Source: Auanema rhodensis (lineage: Eukaryota > Nematoda > Chromadorea > Rhabditida > Rhabditidae). From it: DNA of 64,000 nt. Below, piece by piece: positions 24,628 to 39,200 of the stretch. The stretch is from contig OZ059900.1 of assembly GCA_964057225.1 (NCBI GenBank), forward strand, positions 23,079,638-23,143,637, in the 5' to 3' direction. The notes below the pieces were generated by a model, which saw only the letters and a list, made by a program, of their open reading frames with translations, searched no databases and was not told where the DNA came from. The number at the start of each line of letters is the position of its first letter. Within the stretch, counting starts at the first letter, position 1. The position numbers were made by a program, and so were the translations under genes.

Positions 24628-25995
24628 AGCCAAGTTTCATTGACATTGCATGAGTTTGAACACATGAAATCGTAAGTCAAAACCTTGTTTACAGCGAAAT
24701 TTCCAAAAACTGGTTTTCCAGCATAATAAAATATTTCTCATGAGAAATACTGTGTTTTTGTATTCTTTCAGTGTTCAGCATGTAAAATGCTTCATTTTAG
24801 TATGTAACACGCTGAAATTCGTTGCATTTGACGACTCATATGAACAAAAATCGATTTAATCAATATTAGCCATAAGGGGCGTGCCCTCAGAATATGCTAA
24901 TTTCCTTAATTTTCTAACCCCTGTTTTTTTGTCGTGAAAGTGGAACTAGACGTTGTACGAACAATTTTGAGCTAGGTTTCATTGACATTGCATGAGTTTG
25001 AACACATGAAATCGTAAGTCAAAACCTTGTTTACAGCGAAATTTCCAAAAACTGGTTTTCCAGCATAATAAAATATTTCTCATAGGAAATACTGTGTTTT
25101 TGTATTTTTCTAGTGTTCAGCATGTAAAATGCTTCATTTTAGTATGTAACACGCTGAAATTCGTTGCATTTGACGACTCATATGAACAAAAATCGATTTA
25201 ATCAATATTAGCCATAAGGGGCGTGCCCTCAGAATATGCTAATTTCCTTAATTTTCTAACCCCTGTTTTTTTGTCGTGAAAGTGGAACTAGACGTTGTAC
25301 GAACAATTTTGAGCTAGGTTTCATTGACATTGCATGAGTTTGAACACATGAAATCGTAAGTCAAAACCTTGTTTACAGCGAAATTTCCAAAAACTGGTTT
25401 TCCAGCATAATAAAATATTTCTCATGGGAAATACTGTGTTTTTGTATTTTTCTAGTGTTCAGCATGTAAAATGCTTCATTTTAGTATGTAACACGCTGAA
25501 ATTCGTTGCATTTGACGACTCATATGAACAAAAATCGATTTAATCAATATTAGCCATAAGGGGCGTGCCCTCAGAATATGCTAATTTCCTTAATTTTCTA
25601 ACCCTTGTTTTTTTGTCGTGAAAGTGGAACTAGACGTTGTACGAACAATTTTGAGCTAGGTTTCATTGACATTGCATGAGTTTGAACACATGAAATCGTA
25701 AGTCAAAACCTTGTTTACAGCGAAATTTCCAAAAACTGGTTTTCCAGCATAATAAAATATTTCTCATGGGAAATACTGTGTTTTTGTATTTTTCTAGTGT
25801 TCAGCATGTAAAATGCTTCATTTTAGTATGTAACACGCTGAAATTCGTTGCATTTGACGACTCATATGAACAAAAATCGATTTAATCAATATTAGCCATA
25901 AGGGGCGTGCCCTCAGAATATGCTAATTTCCTTAATTTTCTAACCCCTGTTTTTTTGTCGTGAAAGTGAAACTAGACGTTGTACAAATAATTTTG
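24628..25995 (+). repeat. Satellite B, four monomers between higher-order blocks
   Basis: Units at 24628 (gagccaagttt, with catgagaaat and tattctttcagtg), 24970 (catagg), 25312 (plain) and 25654 (near consensus, ending in gtgaaactagacg). The catagg and gagccaagttt subtypes also occur in neighbouring blocks, which suggests that these monomers are reshuffled members of the same pool. Confidence 0.8.
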
Positions 25996-28900
25996 AGCTA
26001 GGTTTCATTGACATTGCATGAGTTTGAACAAATGAAATCGTAAGTCAAAACCTTGTTTACAGCGAAATTTCCAAAAACTGGTTTTCCAGCATAATAAAAT
26101 ATTTCTCATGGGAAATACTGTGTTTTTGTATTTTTCTAGTGTTCAGCATGTAAAATGCTTCATTTTAGTATGTAACACGCTGAAATTCGTTGCATTTGAC
26201 GACTCATATGAACAAAAATCGATTTAATCAATATTAGCCATAAGGGGCGTGCCCTCAGAATATGCTAATTTCCTTAATTTTCTAACCCCTGTTTTTTTGT
26301 CTTGAAAGTGGAACTAGACGTTGTACGAACAACTTTGAGCTAGGTTTCATTGACATTGCATGAGTTTGAACACATGAAATCGTAAGTCAAAACCTTGTTT
26401 ACAGCGAAATTTCCAAAAACTGGTTTTCCAGCATAATAAAATATTTCTCATGGGAAATACTGTGTTTTTGTATTTTTCTAGTGTTCAGCATGTAAAATGC
26501 TTCATTTTAGTATGTAACACGCTGAAATTCGTTGCATTTGACGACTCATATGAACAAAAATCGATTTAATCAATATTAGCCATAAGGGGCGTGCCCTCAG
26601 AATATGCTAATTTCCTTAATTTTCTAACCCTTGTTTTTTTGTCGTGAAAGTGGAACTAGACGTTGTACGAACAATTTTGAGCTAGGTTTCATTGACATTG
26701 CATGAGTTTGAACACATGAAATCGTAAGTCAAAACCTTGTTTACAGCGAAATTTCCAAAAACTGGTTTTCCAGCATAATAAAATATTTCTCATGAGAAAT
26801 ACTGTGTTTTTGTATTTTTCTAGTGTTCAGCATGTAAAATGCTTCATTTTAATATGTAACACGCTGAAATTCGTTGCATTTGACGACTCATATGAACAAA
26901 AATCGATTTAATCAATATTAGCCATAAGGGGCGTGCCCTCAGAATATGCTAATTTCCTTAATTTTCTAACCCCTGTTTTTTTGTCGTGAAAGTGGAACTA
27001 GACGTTGTACGAACAATTTTGAGCTAGGTTTCATTGACATTGCATGAGTTTGAACACATGAAATCGTAAGTCAAAACCTTGTTTACAGCGAAATTTCCAA
27101 AAACTGGTTTTCCAGCATAATAAAATATTTCTCATGGGAAATACTGTGTTTTTGTATTTTTCTAGTGTTCAGCATGTAAAATGCTTCATTTTAGTATGTA
27201 ACACGCTGAAATTCGTTGCATTTGACGACTCATATGAACAAAAATCGATTTAATCAATATTAGCCATAAGGGGCGTGCCCTCAGAATATGCTAATTTCCT
27301 TAATTTTCTAACCCCTGTTTTTTTGTCGTGAAAGTGAAACTAGACGTTGTACAAATAATTTTGAGCTAGGTTTCATTGACATTGCATGAGTTTGAACAAA
27401 TGAAATCGTAAGTCAAAACCTTGTTTACAGCGAAATTTCCAAAAACTGGTTTTCCAGCATAATAAAATATTTCTCATGGGAAATACTGTGTTTTTGTATT
27501 TTTCTAGTGTTCAGCATGTAAAATGCTTCATTTTAGTATGTAACACGCTGAAATTCGTTGCATTTGACGACTCATATGAACAAAAATCGATTTAATCAAT
27601 ATTAGCCATAAGGGGCGTGCCCTCAGAATATGCTAATTTCCTTAATTTTCTAACCCCTGTTTTTTTGTCTTGAAAGTGGAACTAGACGTTGTACGAACAA
27701 CTTTGAGCTAGGTTTCATTGACATTGCATGAGTTTGAACACATGAAATCGTAAGTCAAAACCTTGTTTACAGCGAAATTTCCAAAAACTGGTTTTCCAGC
27801 ATAATAAAATATTTCTCATGGGAAATACTGTGTTTTTGTATTTTTCTAGTGTTCAGCATGTAAAATGCTTCATTTTAGTATGTAACACGCTGAAATTCGT
27901 TGCATTTGACGACTCATATGAGCAAAAATCGATTTAATCAATATTAGCCATAAGGGGCGTGCCCTCAGAATATGCTAATTTCCTTAATTTTCTAACCCTT
28001 GTTTTTTTGTCGTGAAAGTGGAACTAGACGTTGTACGAACAATTTTGAGCTAGGTTTCATTGACATTGCATGAGTTTGAACACATGAAATCGTAAGTCAA
28101 AACCTTGTTTACAGCGAAATTTCCAAAAACTGGTTTTCCAGCATAATAAAATATTTCTCATGAGAAATACTGTGTTTTTGTATTTTTCTAGTGTTCAGCA
28201 TGTAAAATGCTTCATTTTAATATGTAACACGCTGAAATTCGTTGCATTTGACGACTCATATGAACAAAAATCGATTTAATCAATATTAGCCATAAGGGGC
28301 GTGCCCTCAGAATATGCTAATTTCCTTAATTTTCTAACCCCTGTTTTTTTGTCGTGAAAGTGGAACTAGACGTTGTACGAACAATTTTGAGCTAGGTTTC
28401 ATTGACATTGCATGAGTTTGAACACATGAAATCGTAAGTCAAAACCTTGTTTACAGCGAAATTTCCAAAAACTGGTTTTCCAGCATAATAAAATATTTCT
28501 CATGGGAAATACTGTGTTTTTGTATTTTTCTAGTGTTCAGCATGTAAAATGCTTCATTTTAGTATGTAACACGCTGAAATTCGTTGCATTTGACGACTCA
28601 TATGAACAAAAATCGATTTAATCAATATTAGCCATAAGGGGCGTGCCCTCAGAATATGCTAATTTCCTTAATTTTCTAACCCCTGTTTTTTTGTCGTGAA
28701 AGTGAAACTAGACGTTGTACAAATAATTTTGAGCTAGGTTTCATTGACATTGCATGAGTTTGAACAAATGAAATCGTAAGTCAAAACCTTGTTTACAGCG
28801 AAATTTCCAAAAACTGGTTTTCCAGCATAATAAAATATTTCTCATGGGAAATACTGTGTTTTTGTATTTTTCTAGTGTTCAGCATGTAAAATGCTTCATT

Positions 28901-29757
28901 TTAGTATGTAACACGCTGAAATTCGTTGCATTTGACGACTCATATGAACAAAAATCGATTTAATCAATATTAGCCATAAGGGGCGTGCCCTCAGAATATG
29001 CTAATTTCCTTAATTTTCTAACCCCTGTTTTTTTGTCTTGAAAGTGGAACTAGACGTTGTACGAACAACTTTGAGCTAGGTTTCATTGACATTGCATGAG
29101 TTTGAACACATGAAATCGTAAGTCAAAACCTTGTTTACAGCGAAATTTCCAAAAACTGGTTTTCCAGCATAATAAAATATTTCTCATGGGAAATACTGTG
29201 TTTTTGTATTTTTCTAGTGTTCAGCATGTAAAATGCTTCATTTTAGTATGTAACACGCTGAAATTCGTTGCATTTGACGACTCATATGAACAAAAATCGA
29301 TTTAATCAATATTAGCCATAAGGGGCGTGCCCTCAGAATATGCTAATTTCCTTAATTTTCTAACCCTTGTTTTTTTGTCGTGAAAGTGGAACTAGACGTT
29401 GTACGAACAATTTTGAGCTAGGTTTCATTGACATTGCATGAGTTTGAACACATGAAATCGTAAGTCAAAACCTTGTTTACAGCGAAATTTCCAAAAACTG
29501 GTTTTCCAGCATAATAAAATATTTCTCATGAGAAATACTGTGTTTTTGTATTTTTCTAGTGTTCAGCATGTAAAATGCTTCATTTTAATATGTAACACGC
29601 TGAAATTCGTTGCATTTGACGACTCATATGAACAAAAATCGATTTAATCAATATTAGCCATAAGGGGCGTGCCCTCAGAATATGCTAATTTCCTTAATTT
29701 TCTAACCCCTGTTTTTTTGTCGTGAAAGTGGAACTAGACGTTGTACGAACAATTTTG
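25996..29757 (+). repeat. Satellite B, four-monomer higher-order repeat (period 1368 bp), about 2.75 copies
   Basis: Copies start at 25996, 27364 and 28732. Markers repeat every 1368 bp: gtacaaataattttg just before each start, tttgaacaaatg inside the first monomer, tttgtcttgaaag and gaacaactttgag at the boundary to the second, and ttttaatatgtaac in the third (near 26848, 28216 and 29584). The only difference I noticed between copies is atgagcaaaaatc near 27917, so this is among the most recent amplifications in the window. The third copy breaks off at 29758, where a catagg monomer replaces the plain fourth member. Confidence 0.93.
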
Positions 29758-30099
29758 AGCTAGGTTTCATTGACATTGCATGAGTTTGAACACATGAAAT
29801 CGTAAGTCAAAACCTTGTTTACAGCGAAATTTCCAAAAACTGGTTTTCCAGCATAATAAAATATTTCTCATAGGAAATACTGTGTTTTTGTATTTTTCTA
29901 GTGTTCAGCATGTAAAATGCTTCATTTTAGTATGTAACACGCTGAAATTCGTTGCATTTGACGACTCATATGAACAAAAATCGATTTAATCAATATTAGC
30001 CATAAGGGGCGTGCCCTCAGAATATGCTAATTTCCTTAATTTTCTAACCCCTGTTTTTTTGTCGTGAAAGTGGAACTAGACGTTGTACGAACAATTTTG
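29758..30099 (+). repeat. Satellite B, single catagg-type monomer
   Basis: One 342-bp monomer with ctcataggaaa. It ends the four-monomer block on its left and precedes a gagccaagttt monomer on its right. The same catagg then gagccaagttt order occurs at 18129, 20180, 24286, 32153 and 35233. Confidence 0.78.
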
Positions 30100-33000
30100 A
30101 GCCAAGTTTCATTGACATTGCATGAGTTTGAACACATGAAATCGTAAGTCAAAACCTTGTTTACAGCGAAATTTCCAAAAACTGGTTTTCCAGCATAATA
30201 AAATATTTCTCATGGGAAATACTGTGTTTTTGTATTTTTCTAGTGTTCAGCATGTAAAATGCTTCATTTTAGTATGTAACACGCTGAAATTCGTTGCATT
30301 TGACGACTCATATGAACAAAAATCGATTTAATCAATATTAGCCATAAGGGGCGTGCCCTCAGAATATGCTAATTTCCTTAATTTTCTAACCCCTGTTTTT
30401 TTGTCGTGAAAGTGGAACTAGACGTTGTACGAACAATTTTGAGCTAGGTTTCATTGACATTGCATGAGTTTGAACACATGAAATCGTAAGTCAAAACCTT
30501 GTTTACAGCGAAATTTCCAAAAACTGGTTTTCCAGCATAATAAAATATTTCTCATGGGAAATACTGTGTTTTTGTATTTTTCTAGTGTTCAGCATGTAAA
30601 ATGCTTCATTTTAGTATGTAACACGCTGAAATTCGTTGCATTTGACGACTCATATGAACAAAAATCGATTTAATCAATATTAGCCATAAGGGGCGTGCTC
30701 TCAGAATATGCTAATTTCCTTAATTTTCTAACCCTTGTTTTTTTGTCGTAAAAGTGGAACTAGACGTTGTACGAACAATTTTGAGCTAGGTTTCATTGAC
30801 ATTGCATGAGTTTGAACACATGAAATCGTAAGTCAAAACCTTGTTTACAGCGAAATTTCCAAAAACTGGTTTTCCAGCATAATAAAATATTTCTCATGGG
30901 AAATACTGTGTTTTTGTATTTTTCTAGTGTTCAGCATGTAAAATGCTTCATTTTAGTATGTAACACGCTGAAATTCGTTGCATTTGACGACTCATATGAA
31001 CAAAAATCGATTTAATCAATATTAGCCATAAGGGGCGTGCCCTCAGAATATGCTAATTTCCTTAATTTTCTAACCCTTGTTTTTTTGTCGTGAAAGTGGA
31101 ACTAGACGTTGTACGAACAATTTTGAGCTAGGTTTCATTGACATTGCATGAGTTTGAACACATGAAATCGTAAGTCAAAACCTTGTTTACAGCGAAATTT
31201 CCAAAAACTGGTTTTCCAGCATAATAAATAATTTCTCATGGGAAATACTGTGTTTTTGTATTTTTCTAGTGTTCAGCATGTAAAATGCTTCATTTTAGTA
31301 TGTAACACGCTGAAATTCGTTGCATTTGACGACTCATATGAACAAAAAATCGATTTAATCAATATTAGCCATAAGGGGCGTGCCCTCAGAATATGCTAAT
31401 TTCCTTAATTTTCTAACCCCTGTTTTTTTGTCGTGAAAGTGGAACTAGACGTTGTACAAACAATTTTGAGCTAGGTTTCATTGACATTGCATGAGTTTGA
31501 ACACATGAAATCGTAAGTCAAAACCTTGTTTACAGCGAAATTTCCAAAAACTGGTTTTCCAGCATAATAAAATATTTCTCATGAGAAATACTGTGTTTTT
31601 GTATTCTTCTAGTGTTCAGCATGTTAAATGCTTCATTTTAGTATGTAACACGCTGAAATTCGTTGCATTTGACGACTCATATGAACAAAAATCGATTTAA
31701 TCAATATTAGCCATAAGGGGCGTGCCCTCAGAATATGCTAATTTCCTTAATTTTCTAACCCTTGTTTTTTTGTCGTAAAAGTGGAACTAGACGTTGTACG
31801 AACAATTTTGAGCTAGGTTTCATTGACATTGCATGAGTTTGAACACATGAAATCGTAAGTCAAAACCTTGTTTACAGCGAAATTTCCAAAAACTGGTTTT
31901 CCAGCATAATAAAATATTTCTCATGGGAAATACTGTGTTTTTGTATTTTTCTAGTGTTCAGCATGTAAAATGCTTCATTTTAGTATGTAACACGCTGAAA
32001 TTCGTTGCATTTGACGACTCATATGAACAAAAATCGATTTAATCAATATTAGCCATAAGGGGCGTGCCCTCAGAATATGCTAATTTCCTTAATTTTCTAA
32101 CCCCTGTTTTTTTGTCGTGAAAGTGGAACTAGACGTTGTACGAACAATTTTGAGCTAGGTTTCATTGACATTGCATGAGTTTGAACACATGAAATCGTAA
32201 GTCAAAACCTTGTTTACAGCGAAATTTCCAAAAACTGGTTTTCCAGCATAATAAAATATTTCTCATAGGAAATACTGTGTTTTTGTATTTTTCTAGTGTT
32301 CAGCATGTAAAATGCTTCATTTTAGTATGTAACACGCTGAAATTCGTTGCATTTGGCGACTCATATGAACAAAAATCGATTTAATCAATATTAGCCATAA
32401 GGGGCGTGCCCTCAGAATATGCTAATTTCCTTAATTTTCTAACCCCTGTTTTTTTGTCGTGAAAGTGGAACTAGACGTTGTACGAACAATTTTGAGCCAA
32501 GTTTCATTGACATTGCATGAGTTTGAACACATGAAATCGTAAGTCAAAACCTTGTTTACAGCGAAATTTCCAAAAACTGGTTTTCCAGCATAATAAAATA
32601 TTTCTCATGGGAAATACTGTGTTTTTGTATTTTTCTAGTGTTCAGCATGTAAAATGCTTCATTTTAGTATGTAACACGCTGAAATTCGTTGCATTTGACG
32701 ACTCATATGAACAAAAATCGATTTAATCAATATTAGCCATAAGGGGCGTGCCCTCAGAATATGCTAATTTCCTTAATTTTCTAACCCCTGTTTTTTTGTC
32801 GTGAAAGTGGAACTAGACGTTGTACGAACAATTTTGAGCTAGGTTTCATTGACATTGCATGAGTTTGAACACATGAAATCGTAAGTCAAAACCTTGTTTA
32901 CAGCGAAATTTCCAAAAACTGGTTTTCCAGCATAATAAAATATTTCTCATGGGAAATACTGTGTTTTTGTATTTTTCTAGTGTTCAGCATGTAAAATGCT

Positions 33001-34205
33001 TCATTTTAGTATGTAACACGCTGAAATTCGTTGCATTTGACGACTCATATGAACAAAAATCGATTTAATCAATATTAGCCATAAGGGGCGTGCTCTCAGA
33101 ATATGCTAATTTCCTTAATTTTCTAACCCTTGTTTTTTTGTCGTAAAAGTGGAACTAGACGTTGTACGAACAATTTTGAGCTAGGTTTCATTGACATTGC
33201 ATGAGTTTGAACACATGAAATCGTAAGTCAAAACCTTGTTTACAGCGAAATTTCCAAAAACTGGTTTTCCAGCATAATAAAATATTTCTCATGGGAAATA
33301 CTGTGTTTTTGTATTTTTCTAGTGTTCAGCATGTAAAATGCTTCATTTTAGTATGTAACACGCTGAAATTCGTTGCATTTGACGACTCATATGAACAAAA
33401 ATCGATTTAATCAATATTAGCCATAAGGGGCGTGCCCTCAGAATATGCTAATTTCCTTAATTTTCTAACCCTTGTTTTTTTGTCGTGAAAGTGGAACTAG
33501 ACGTTGTACGAACAATTTTGAGCTAGGTTTCATTGACATTGCATGAGTTTGAACACATGAAATCGTAAGTCAAAACCTTGTTTACAGCGAAATTTCCAAA
33601 AACTGGTTTTCCAGCATAATAAATAATTTCTCATGGGAAATACTGTGTTTTTGTATTTTTCTAGTGTTCAGCATGTAAAATGCTTCATTTTAGTATGTAA
33701 CACGCTGAAATTCGTTGCATTTGACGACTCATATGAACAAAAAATCGATTTAATCAATATTAGCCATAAGGGGCGTGCCCTCAGAATATGCTAATTTCCT
33801 TAATTTTCTAACCCCTGTTTTTTTGTCGTGAAAGTGGAACTAGACGTTGTACAAACAATTTTGAGCTAGGTTTCATTGACATTGCATGAGTTTGAACACA
33901 TGAAATCGTAAGTCAAAACCTTGTTTACAGCGAAATTTCCAAAAACTGGTTTTCCAGCATAATAAAATATTTCTCATGAGAAATACTGTGTTTTTGTATT
34001 CTTCTAGTGTTCAGCATGTTAAATGCTTCATTTTAGTATGTAACACGCTGAAATTCGTTGCATTTGACGACTCATATGAACAAAAATCGATTTAATCAAT
34101 ATTAGCCATAAGGGGCGTGCCCTCAGAATATGCTAATTTCCTTAATTTTCTAACCCCTGTTTTTTTGTCGTGAAAGTGGAACTAGACGTTGTACGAACAA
34201 TTTTG
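30100..34205 (+). repeat. Satellite B, seven-monomer higher-order repeat (spacing 2395 bp)
   Basis: The stretch 30100-31810 recurs at 32495-34205. Order: gagccaagttt, gcgtgctctcag followed by gtcgtaaaagtgg, plain with aacccttg, ataaataatttc (343 bp), and gtacaaacaa/gcatgttaaatg with tattcttctag. The marker gtgctctcag lies near 30696 and 33091. The two monomers that separate the copies (31811 and 32153) complete the seven. The marker order is the same in both copies over these five monomers. The second copy does not continue with the same sixth monomer, so the period is defined by one duplication and not by a regular array. Confidence 0.88.
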
Positions 34206-35574
34206 AGCTAGGTTTCATTGACATTGCATGAGTTTGAACACATGAAATCGTAAGTCAAAACCTTGTTTACAGCGAAATTTCCAAAAACTGGTTTTCCAGC
34301 ATAATAAAATATTTCTCATAGGAAATACTGTGTTTTTGTATTTTTCTAGTGTTCAGCATGTAAAATGCTTCATTTTAGTATGTAACACGCTGAAATTCGT
34401 TGCATTTGACGACTCATATGAACAAAAATCGATTTAATCAATATTAGCCATAAGGGGCGTGCCCTCAGAATATGCTAATTTCCTTAATTTTCTAACCCTT
34501 GTTTCTTTGTCGTGAAAGTGGAACTAGACGTTGTACGAACAATTTTGAGCTAGGTTTCATTGACATTGCATGAGTTTGAACACATGAAATCGTAAGTCAA
34601 AACCTTGTTTACAGCGAAATTTCCAAAAACTGGTTTTCCAGCATAATAAATAATTTCTCATGGGAAATACTGTGTTTTTGTATTTTTCTAGTGTTCAGCA
34701 TGTAAAATGCTTCATTTTAGTATGTAACACGCTGAAATTCGTTGCATTTGACGACTCATATGAACAAAAAATCGATTTAATCAATATTAGCCATAAGGGG
34801 CGTGCCCTCAGAATATGCTAATTTCCTTAATTTTCTAACCCCTGTTTTTTTGTCGTGAAAGTGGAACTAGACGTTGTACAAACAATTTTGAGCTAGGTTT
34901 CATTGACATTGCATGAGTTTGAACACATGAAATCGTAAGTCAAAACCTTGTTTACAGCGAAATTTCCAAAAACTGGTTTTCCAGCATAATAAAATATTTC
35001 TCATGAGAAATACTGTGTTTTTGTATTATTCTAGTGTTCAGCATGTTAAATGCTTCATTTTAGTATGTAACACGCTGAAATTCGTTGCATTTGACGACTC
35101 ATATGAACAAAAATCGATTTAATCAATATTAGCCATAAGGGGCGTGCCCTCAGAATATGCTAATTTCCTTAATTTTCTAACCCCTGTTTTTTTGTCGTGA
35201 AAGTGGAACTAGACGTTGTACGAACAATTTTGAGCTAGGTTTCATTGACATTGCATGAGTTTGAACACATGAAATCGTAAGTCAAAACCTTGTTTACAGC
35301 GAAATTTCCAAAAACTGGTTTTCCAGCATAATAAAATATTTCTCATAGGAAATACTGTGTTTTTGTATTTTTCTAGTGTTCAGCATGTAAAATGCTTCAT
35401 TTTAGTATGTAACACGCTGAAATTCGTTGCATTTGACGACTCATATGAACAAAAATCGATTTAATCAATATTAGCCATAAGGGGCGTGCCCTCAGAATAT
35501 GCTAATTTCCTTAATTTTCTAACCCCTGTTTTTTTGTCGTGAAAGTGGAACTAGACGTTGTACGAACAATTTTG
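33521..35574 (+). repeat. Satellite B, three-monomer higher-order repeat (period 1027 bp), two copies
   Basis: The triplet ataaataatttc (343 bp), gtacaaacaa/gcatgttaaatg, catagg occupies 33521-34547 and again 34548-35574. The second copy has small differences (tattattctag for tattcttctag; the first copy ends in cccttgtttctttg). It overlaps the end of the seven-monomer duplication, showing that exchange events of different size were laid over one another. Confidence 0.88.
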
Positions 35575-36258
35575 AGCCAAGTTTCATTGACATTGCATGA
35601 GTTTGAACACATGAAATCGTAAGTCAAAACCTTGTTTACAGCGAAATTTCCAAAAACTGGTTTTCCAGCATAATAAAATATTTCTCATGGGAAATACTGT
35701 GTTTTTGTATTCTTTTAGTGTTCAGCATGTAAAATGCTTCATTTTAGTATGTAACACGCTGAAATTCGTTGCATTTGACGACTCATATGAACAAAAATCG
35801 ATTTAATCAATATTAGCCATAAGGGGCGTGCCCTCAGAATATGCTAATTTCCTTAATTTTCTAACCCCTGTTTTTTTGTCGTGAAAGTGGAACTAGACGT
35901 TGTACGAACAATTTTGAGCTAGGTTTCATTGACATTGCATGAGTTTGAACACATGAAATCGTAAGTCAAAACCTTGTTTACAGCGAAATTTCCAAAAACT
36001 GGTTTTCCAGCATAATAAAATATTTCTCATAGGAAATACTGTGTTTTTGTATTTTTCTAGTGTTCAGCATGTAAAATGCTTCATTTTAGTATGTAACACG
36101 CTGAAATTCGTTGCATTTGACGACTCATATGAACAAAAATCGATTTAATCAATATTAGCCATAAGGGGCGTGCCCTCAGAATATGCTAATTTCCTTAATT
36201 TTCTAACCCCTGTTTTTTTGTCGTGAAAGTGGAACTAGACGTTGTACGAACAATTTTG
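35575..36258 (+). repeat. Satellite B, two monomers between duplicated blocks
   Basis: Units at 35575 (gagccaagttt, tattcttttagtg) and 35917 (catagg). They follow the three-monomer repeat and precede the ten-monomer block. Confidence 0.78.
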
Positions 36259-39200
36259 AGCTAGGTTTCATTGACATTGCATGAGTTTGAACACATGAAA
36301 TCGTAAGTCAAAACCTTGTTTACAGCGAAATTTCCAAAAACTGGTTTTCCAGCATAATAAAATATTTCTCATGGGAAATACTGTGTTTTTGTATTTTTCT
36401 AGTGTTCAGCATGTAAAATGCTTCATTTTAGTATGTAACACGCTGAAATTCGTTGCATTTGACGACTCATATGAACAAAAATCGATTTAATCAATATTAG
36501 CCATAAGGGGCGTGCTCTCAGAATATGCTAATTTCCTTAATTTTCTAACCCTTGTTTTTTTGTCGTAAAAGTGGAACTAGACGTTGTACGAACAATTTTG
36601 AGCTAGGTTTCATTGACATTGCATGAGTTTGAACACATGAAATCGTAAGTCAAAACCTTGTTTACAGCGAAATTTCCAAAAACTGGTTTTCCAGCATAAT
36701 AAAATATTTCTCATGGGAAATACTGTGTTTTTGTATTTTTCTAGTGTTCAGCATGTAAAATGCTTCATTTTAGTATGTAACACGCTGAAATTCGTTGCAT
36801 TTGACGACTCATATGAACAAAAATCGATTTAATCAATATTAGCCATAAGGGGCGTGCCCTCAGAATATGCTAATTTCCTTAATTTTCTAACCCCTGTTTT
36901 TTTGTCGTGAAAGTGGAACTAGACGTTGTACAAATAATTTTGAGCTAGGTTTCATTGACATTGCATGAGTTTGAACAAATGAAATCGTAAGTCAAAACCT
37001 TGTTTACAGCGAAATTTCCAAAAACTGGTTTTCCAGCATAATAAAATATTTCTCATGGGAAATACTGTGTTTTTGTATTTTTCTAGTGTTCAGCATGTAA
37101 AATGCTTCATTTTAGTATGTAACACGCTGAAATTCGTTGCATTTGACGACTCATATGAACAAAAATCGATTTAATCAATATTAGCCATAAGGGGCGTGCC
37201 CTCAGAATATGCTAATTTCCTTAATTTTCTAACCCCTGTTTTTTTGTCTTGAAAGTGGAACTAGACGTTGTACGAACAACTTTGAGCTAGGTTACATTGA
37301 CATTGCATGAGTTTGAACACATGAAATCGTAAGTCAAAACCTTGTTTACAGCGAAATTTCCAAAAACTGGTTTTCCAGCATAATAAAATATTTCTCATGG
37401 GAAATACTGTGTTTTTGTATTTTTCTAGTGTTCAGCATGTAAAATGCTTCATTTTAGTATGTAACACGCTGAAATTCGTTGCATTTGACGACTCATATGA
37501 ACAAAAATCGATTTAATCAATATTAGCCATAAGGGGCGTGCCCTCAGAATATGCTAATTTCCTTAATTTTCTAACCCTTGTTTTTTTGTCGTGAAAGTGG
37601 AACTAGACGTTGTACGAACAATTTTGAGCTAGGTTTCATTGACATTGCATGAGTTTGAACACATGAAATCGTAAGTCAAAACCTTGTTTACAGCGAAATT
37701 TCCAAAAACTGGTTTTCCAGCATAATAAAATATTTCTCATGGGAAATACTGTGTTTTTTATTTTTCTAGTGTTCAGCATGTAAAATGCTTCATTTTAGTA
37801 TGTAACACGCTGAAATTCGTTGCATTTGACGACTCATATGAACAAAAATCGATTTAATCAATATTAGCCATAAGGGGCGTGCCCTCAGAATATGCTAATT
37901 TCCTTAATTTTCTAACCCCTGTTTTTTTGTCGTGAAAGTGGAACTAGACGTTGTACAAATAATTTTGAGCTAGGTTTCATTGACATTGCATGAGTTTGAA
38001 CAAATGAAATCGTAAGTCAAAACCTTGTTTACAGCGAAATTTCCAAAAACTGGTTTTCCAGCATAATAAAATATTTCTCATGGGAAATACTGTGTTTTTG
38101 TATTTTTCTAGTGTTCAGCATGTAAAATGCTTCATTTTAGTATGTAACACGCTGAAATTCGTTGCATTTGACGACTCATATGAACAAAAATCGATTTAAT
38201 CAATATTAGCCATAAGGGGCGTGCCCTCAGAATATGCTAATTTCCTTAATTTTCTAACCCCTGTTTTTTTGTCTTGAAAGTGGAACTAGACGTTGTACGA
38301 ACAATTTTGAGCTAGGTTACATTGACATTGCATGAGTTTGAACACATGAAATCGTAAGTCAAAACCTTGTTACAGCGAAATTTCCAAAAACTGGTTTTCC
38401 AGCATAATAAAATATTTCTCATGGGAAATACTGTGTTTTTGTATTTTTCTAGTGTTCAGCATGTAAAATGCTTCATTTTAGTATGTAACACGCTGAAATT
38501 CGTTGCATTTGACGACTCATATGAACAAAAATCGATTTAATCAATATTAGCCATAAGGGGCGTGCCCTCAGAATATGCTAATTTCCTTAATTTTCTAACC
38601 CCTGTTTTTTTGTCGTGAAAGTGGAACTAGACGTTGTACGAACAATTTTGAGCTAGGTTTCATTGACATTGCATGAGTTTGAACACATGAAATCGTAAGT
38701 CAAAACCTTGTTTACAGCGAAATTTCCAAAAACTGGTTTTCCAGCATAATAAAATATTTCTCATGGGAAATACTGTGTTTTTGTATTTTTCTAGTGTTCA
38801 GCATGTAAAATGCTTCATTTTAGTATGTAACACGCTGAAATTCGTTGCATTTGACGACTCATATGAACAAAAATCGATTTAATCAATATTAGCCATAAGG
38901 GGCGTGCCCTCAGAATATGCTAATTTCCTTAATTTTCTAACCCCTGTTTTTTTGTCGTGAAAGTGGAACTAGACGTTGTACGAACAATTTTGAGCTAGGT
39001 TTCATTGACATTGCATGAGCTTGAACACATGAAATCGTAAGTCAAAACCTTGTTTACAGCGAAATTTCCAAAAACTGGTTTTCCAGCATAATAAAATATT
39101 TCTCATGGGAAATACTGTGTTTTTGTATTTTTCTAGTGTTCAGCATGTAAAATGCTTCATTTTAGTATGTAACACGCTGAAATTCCTTGCATTTGACGAC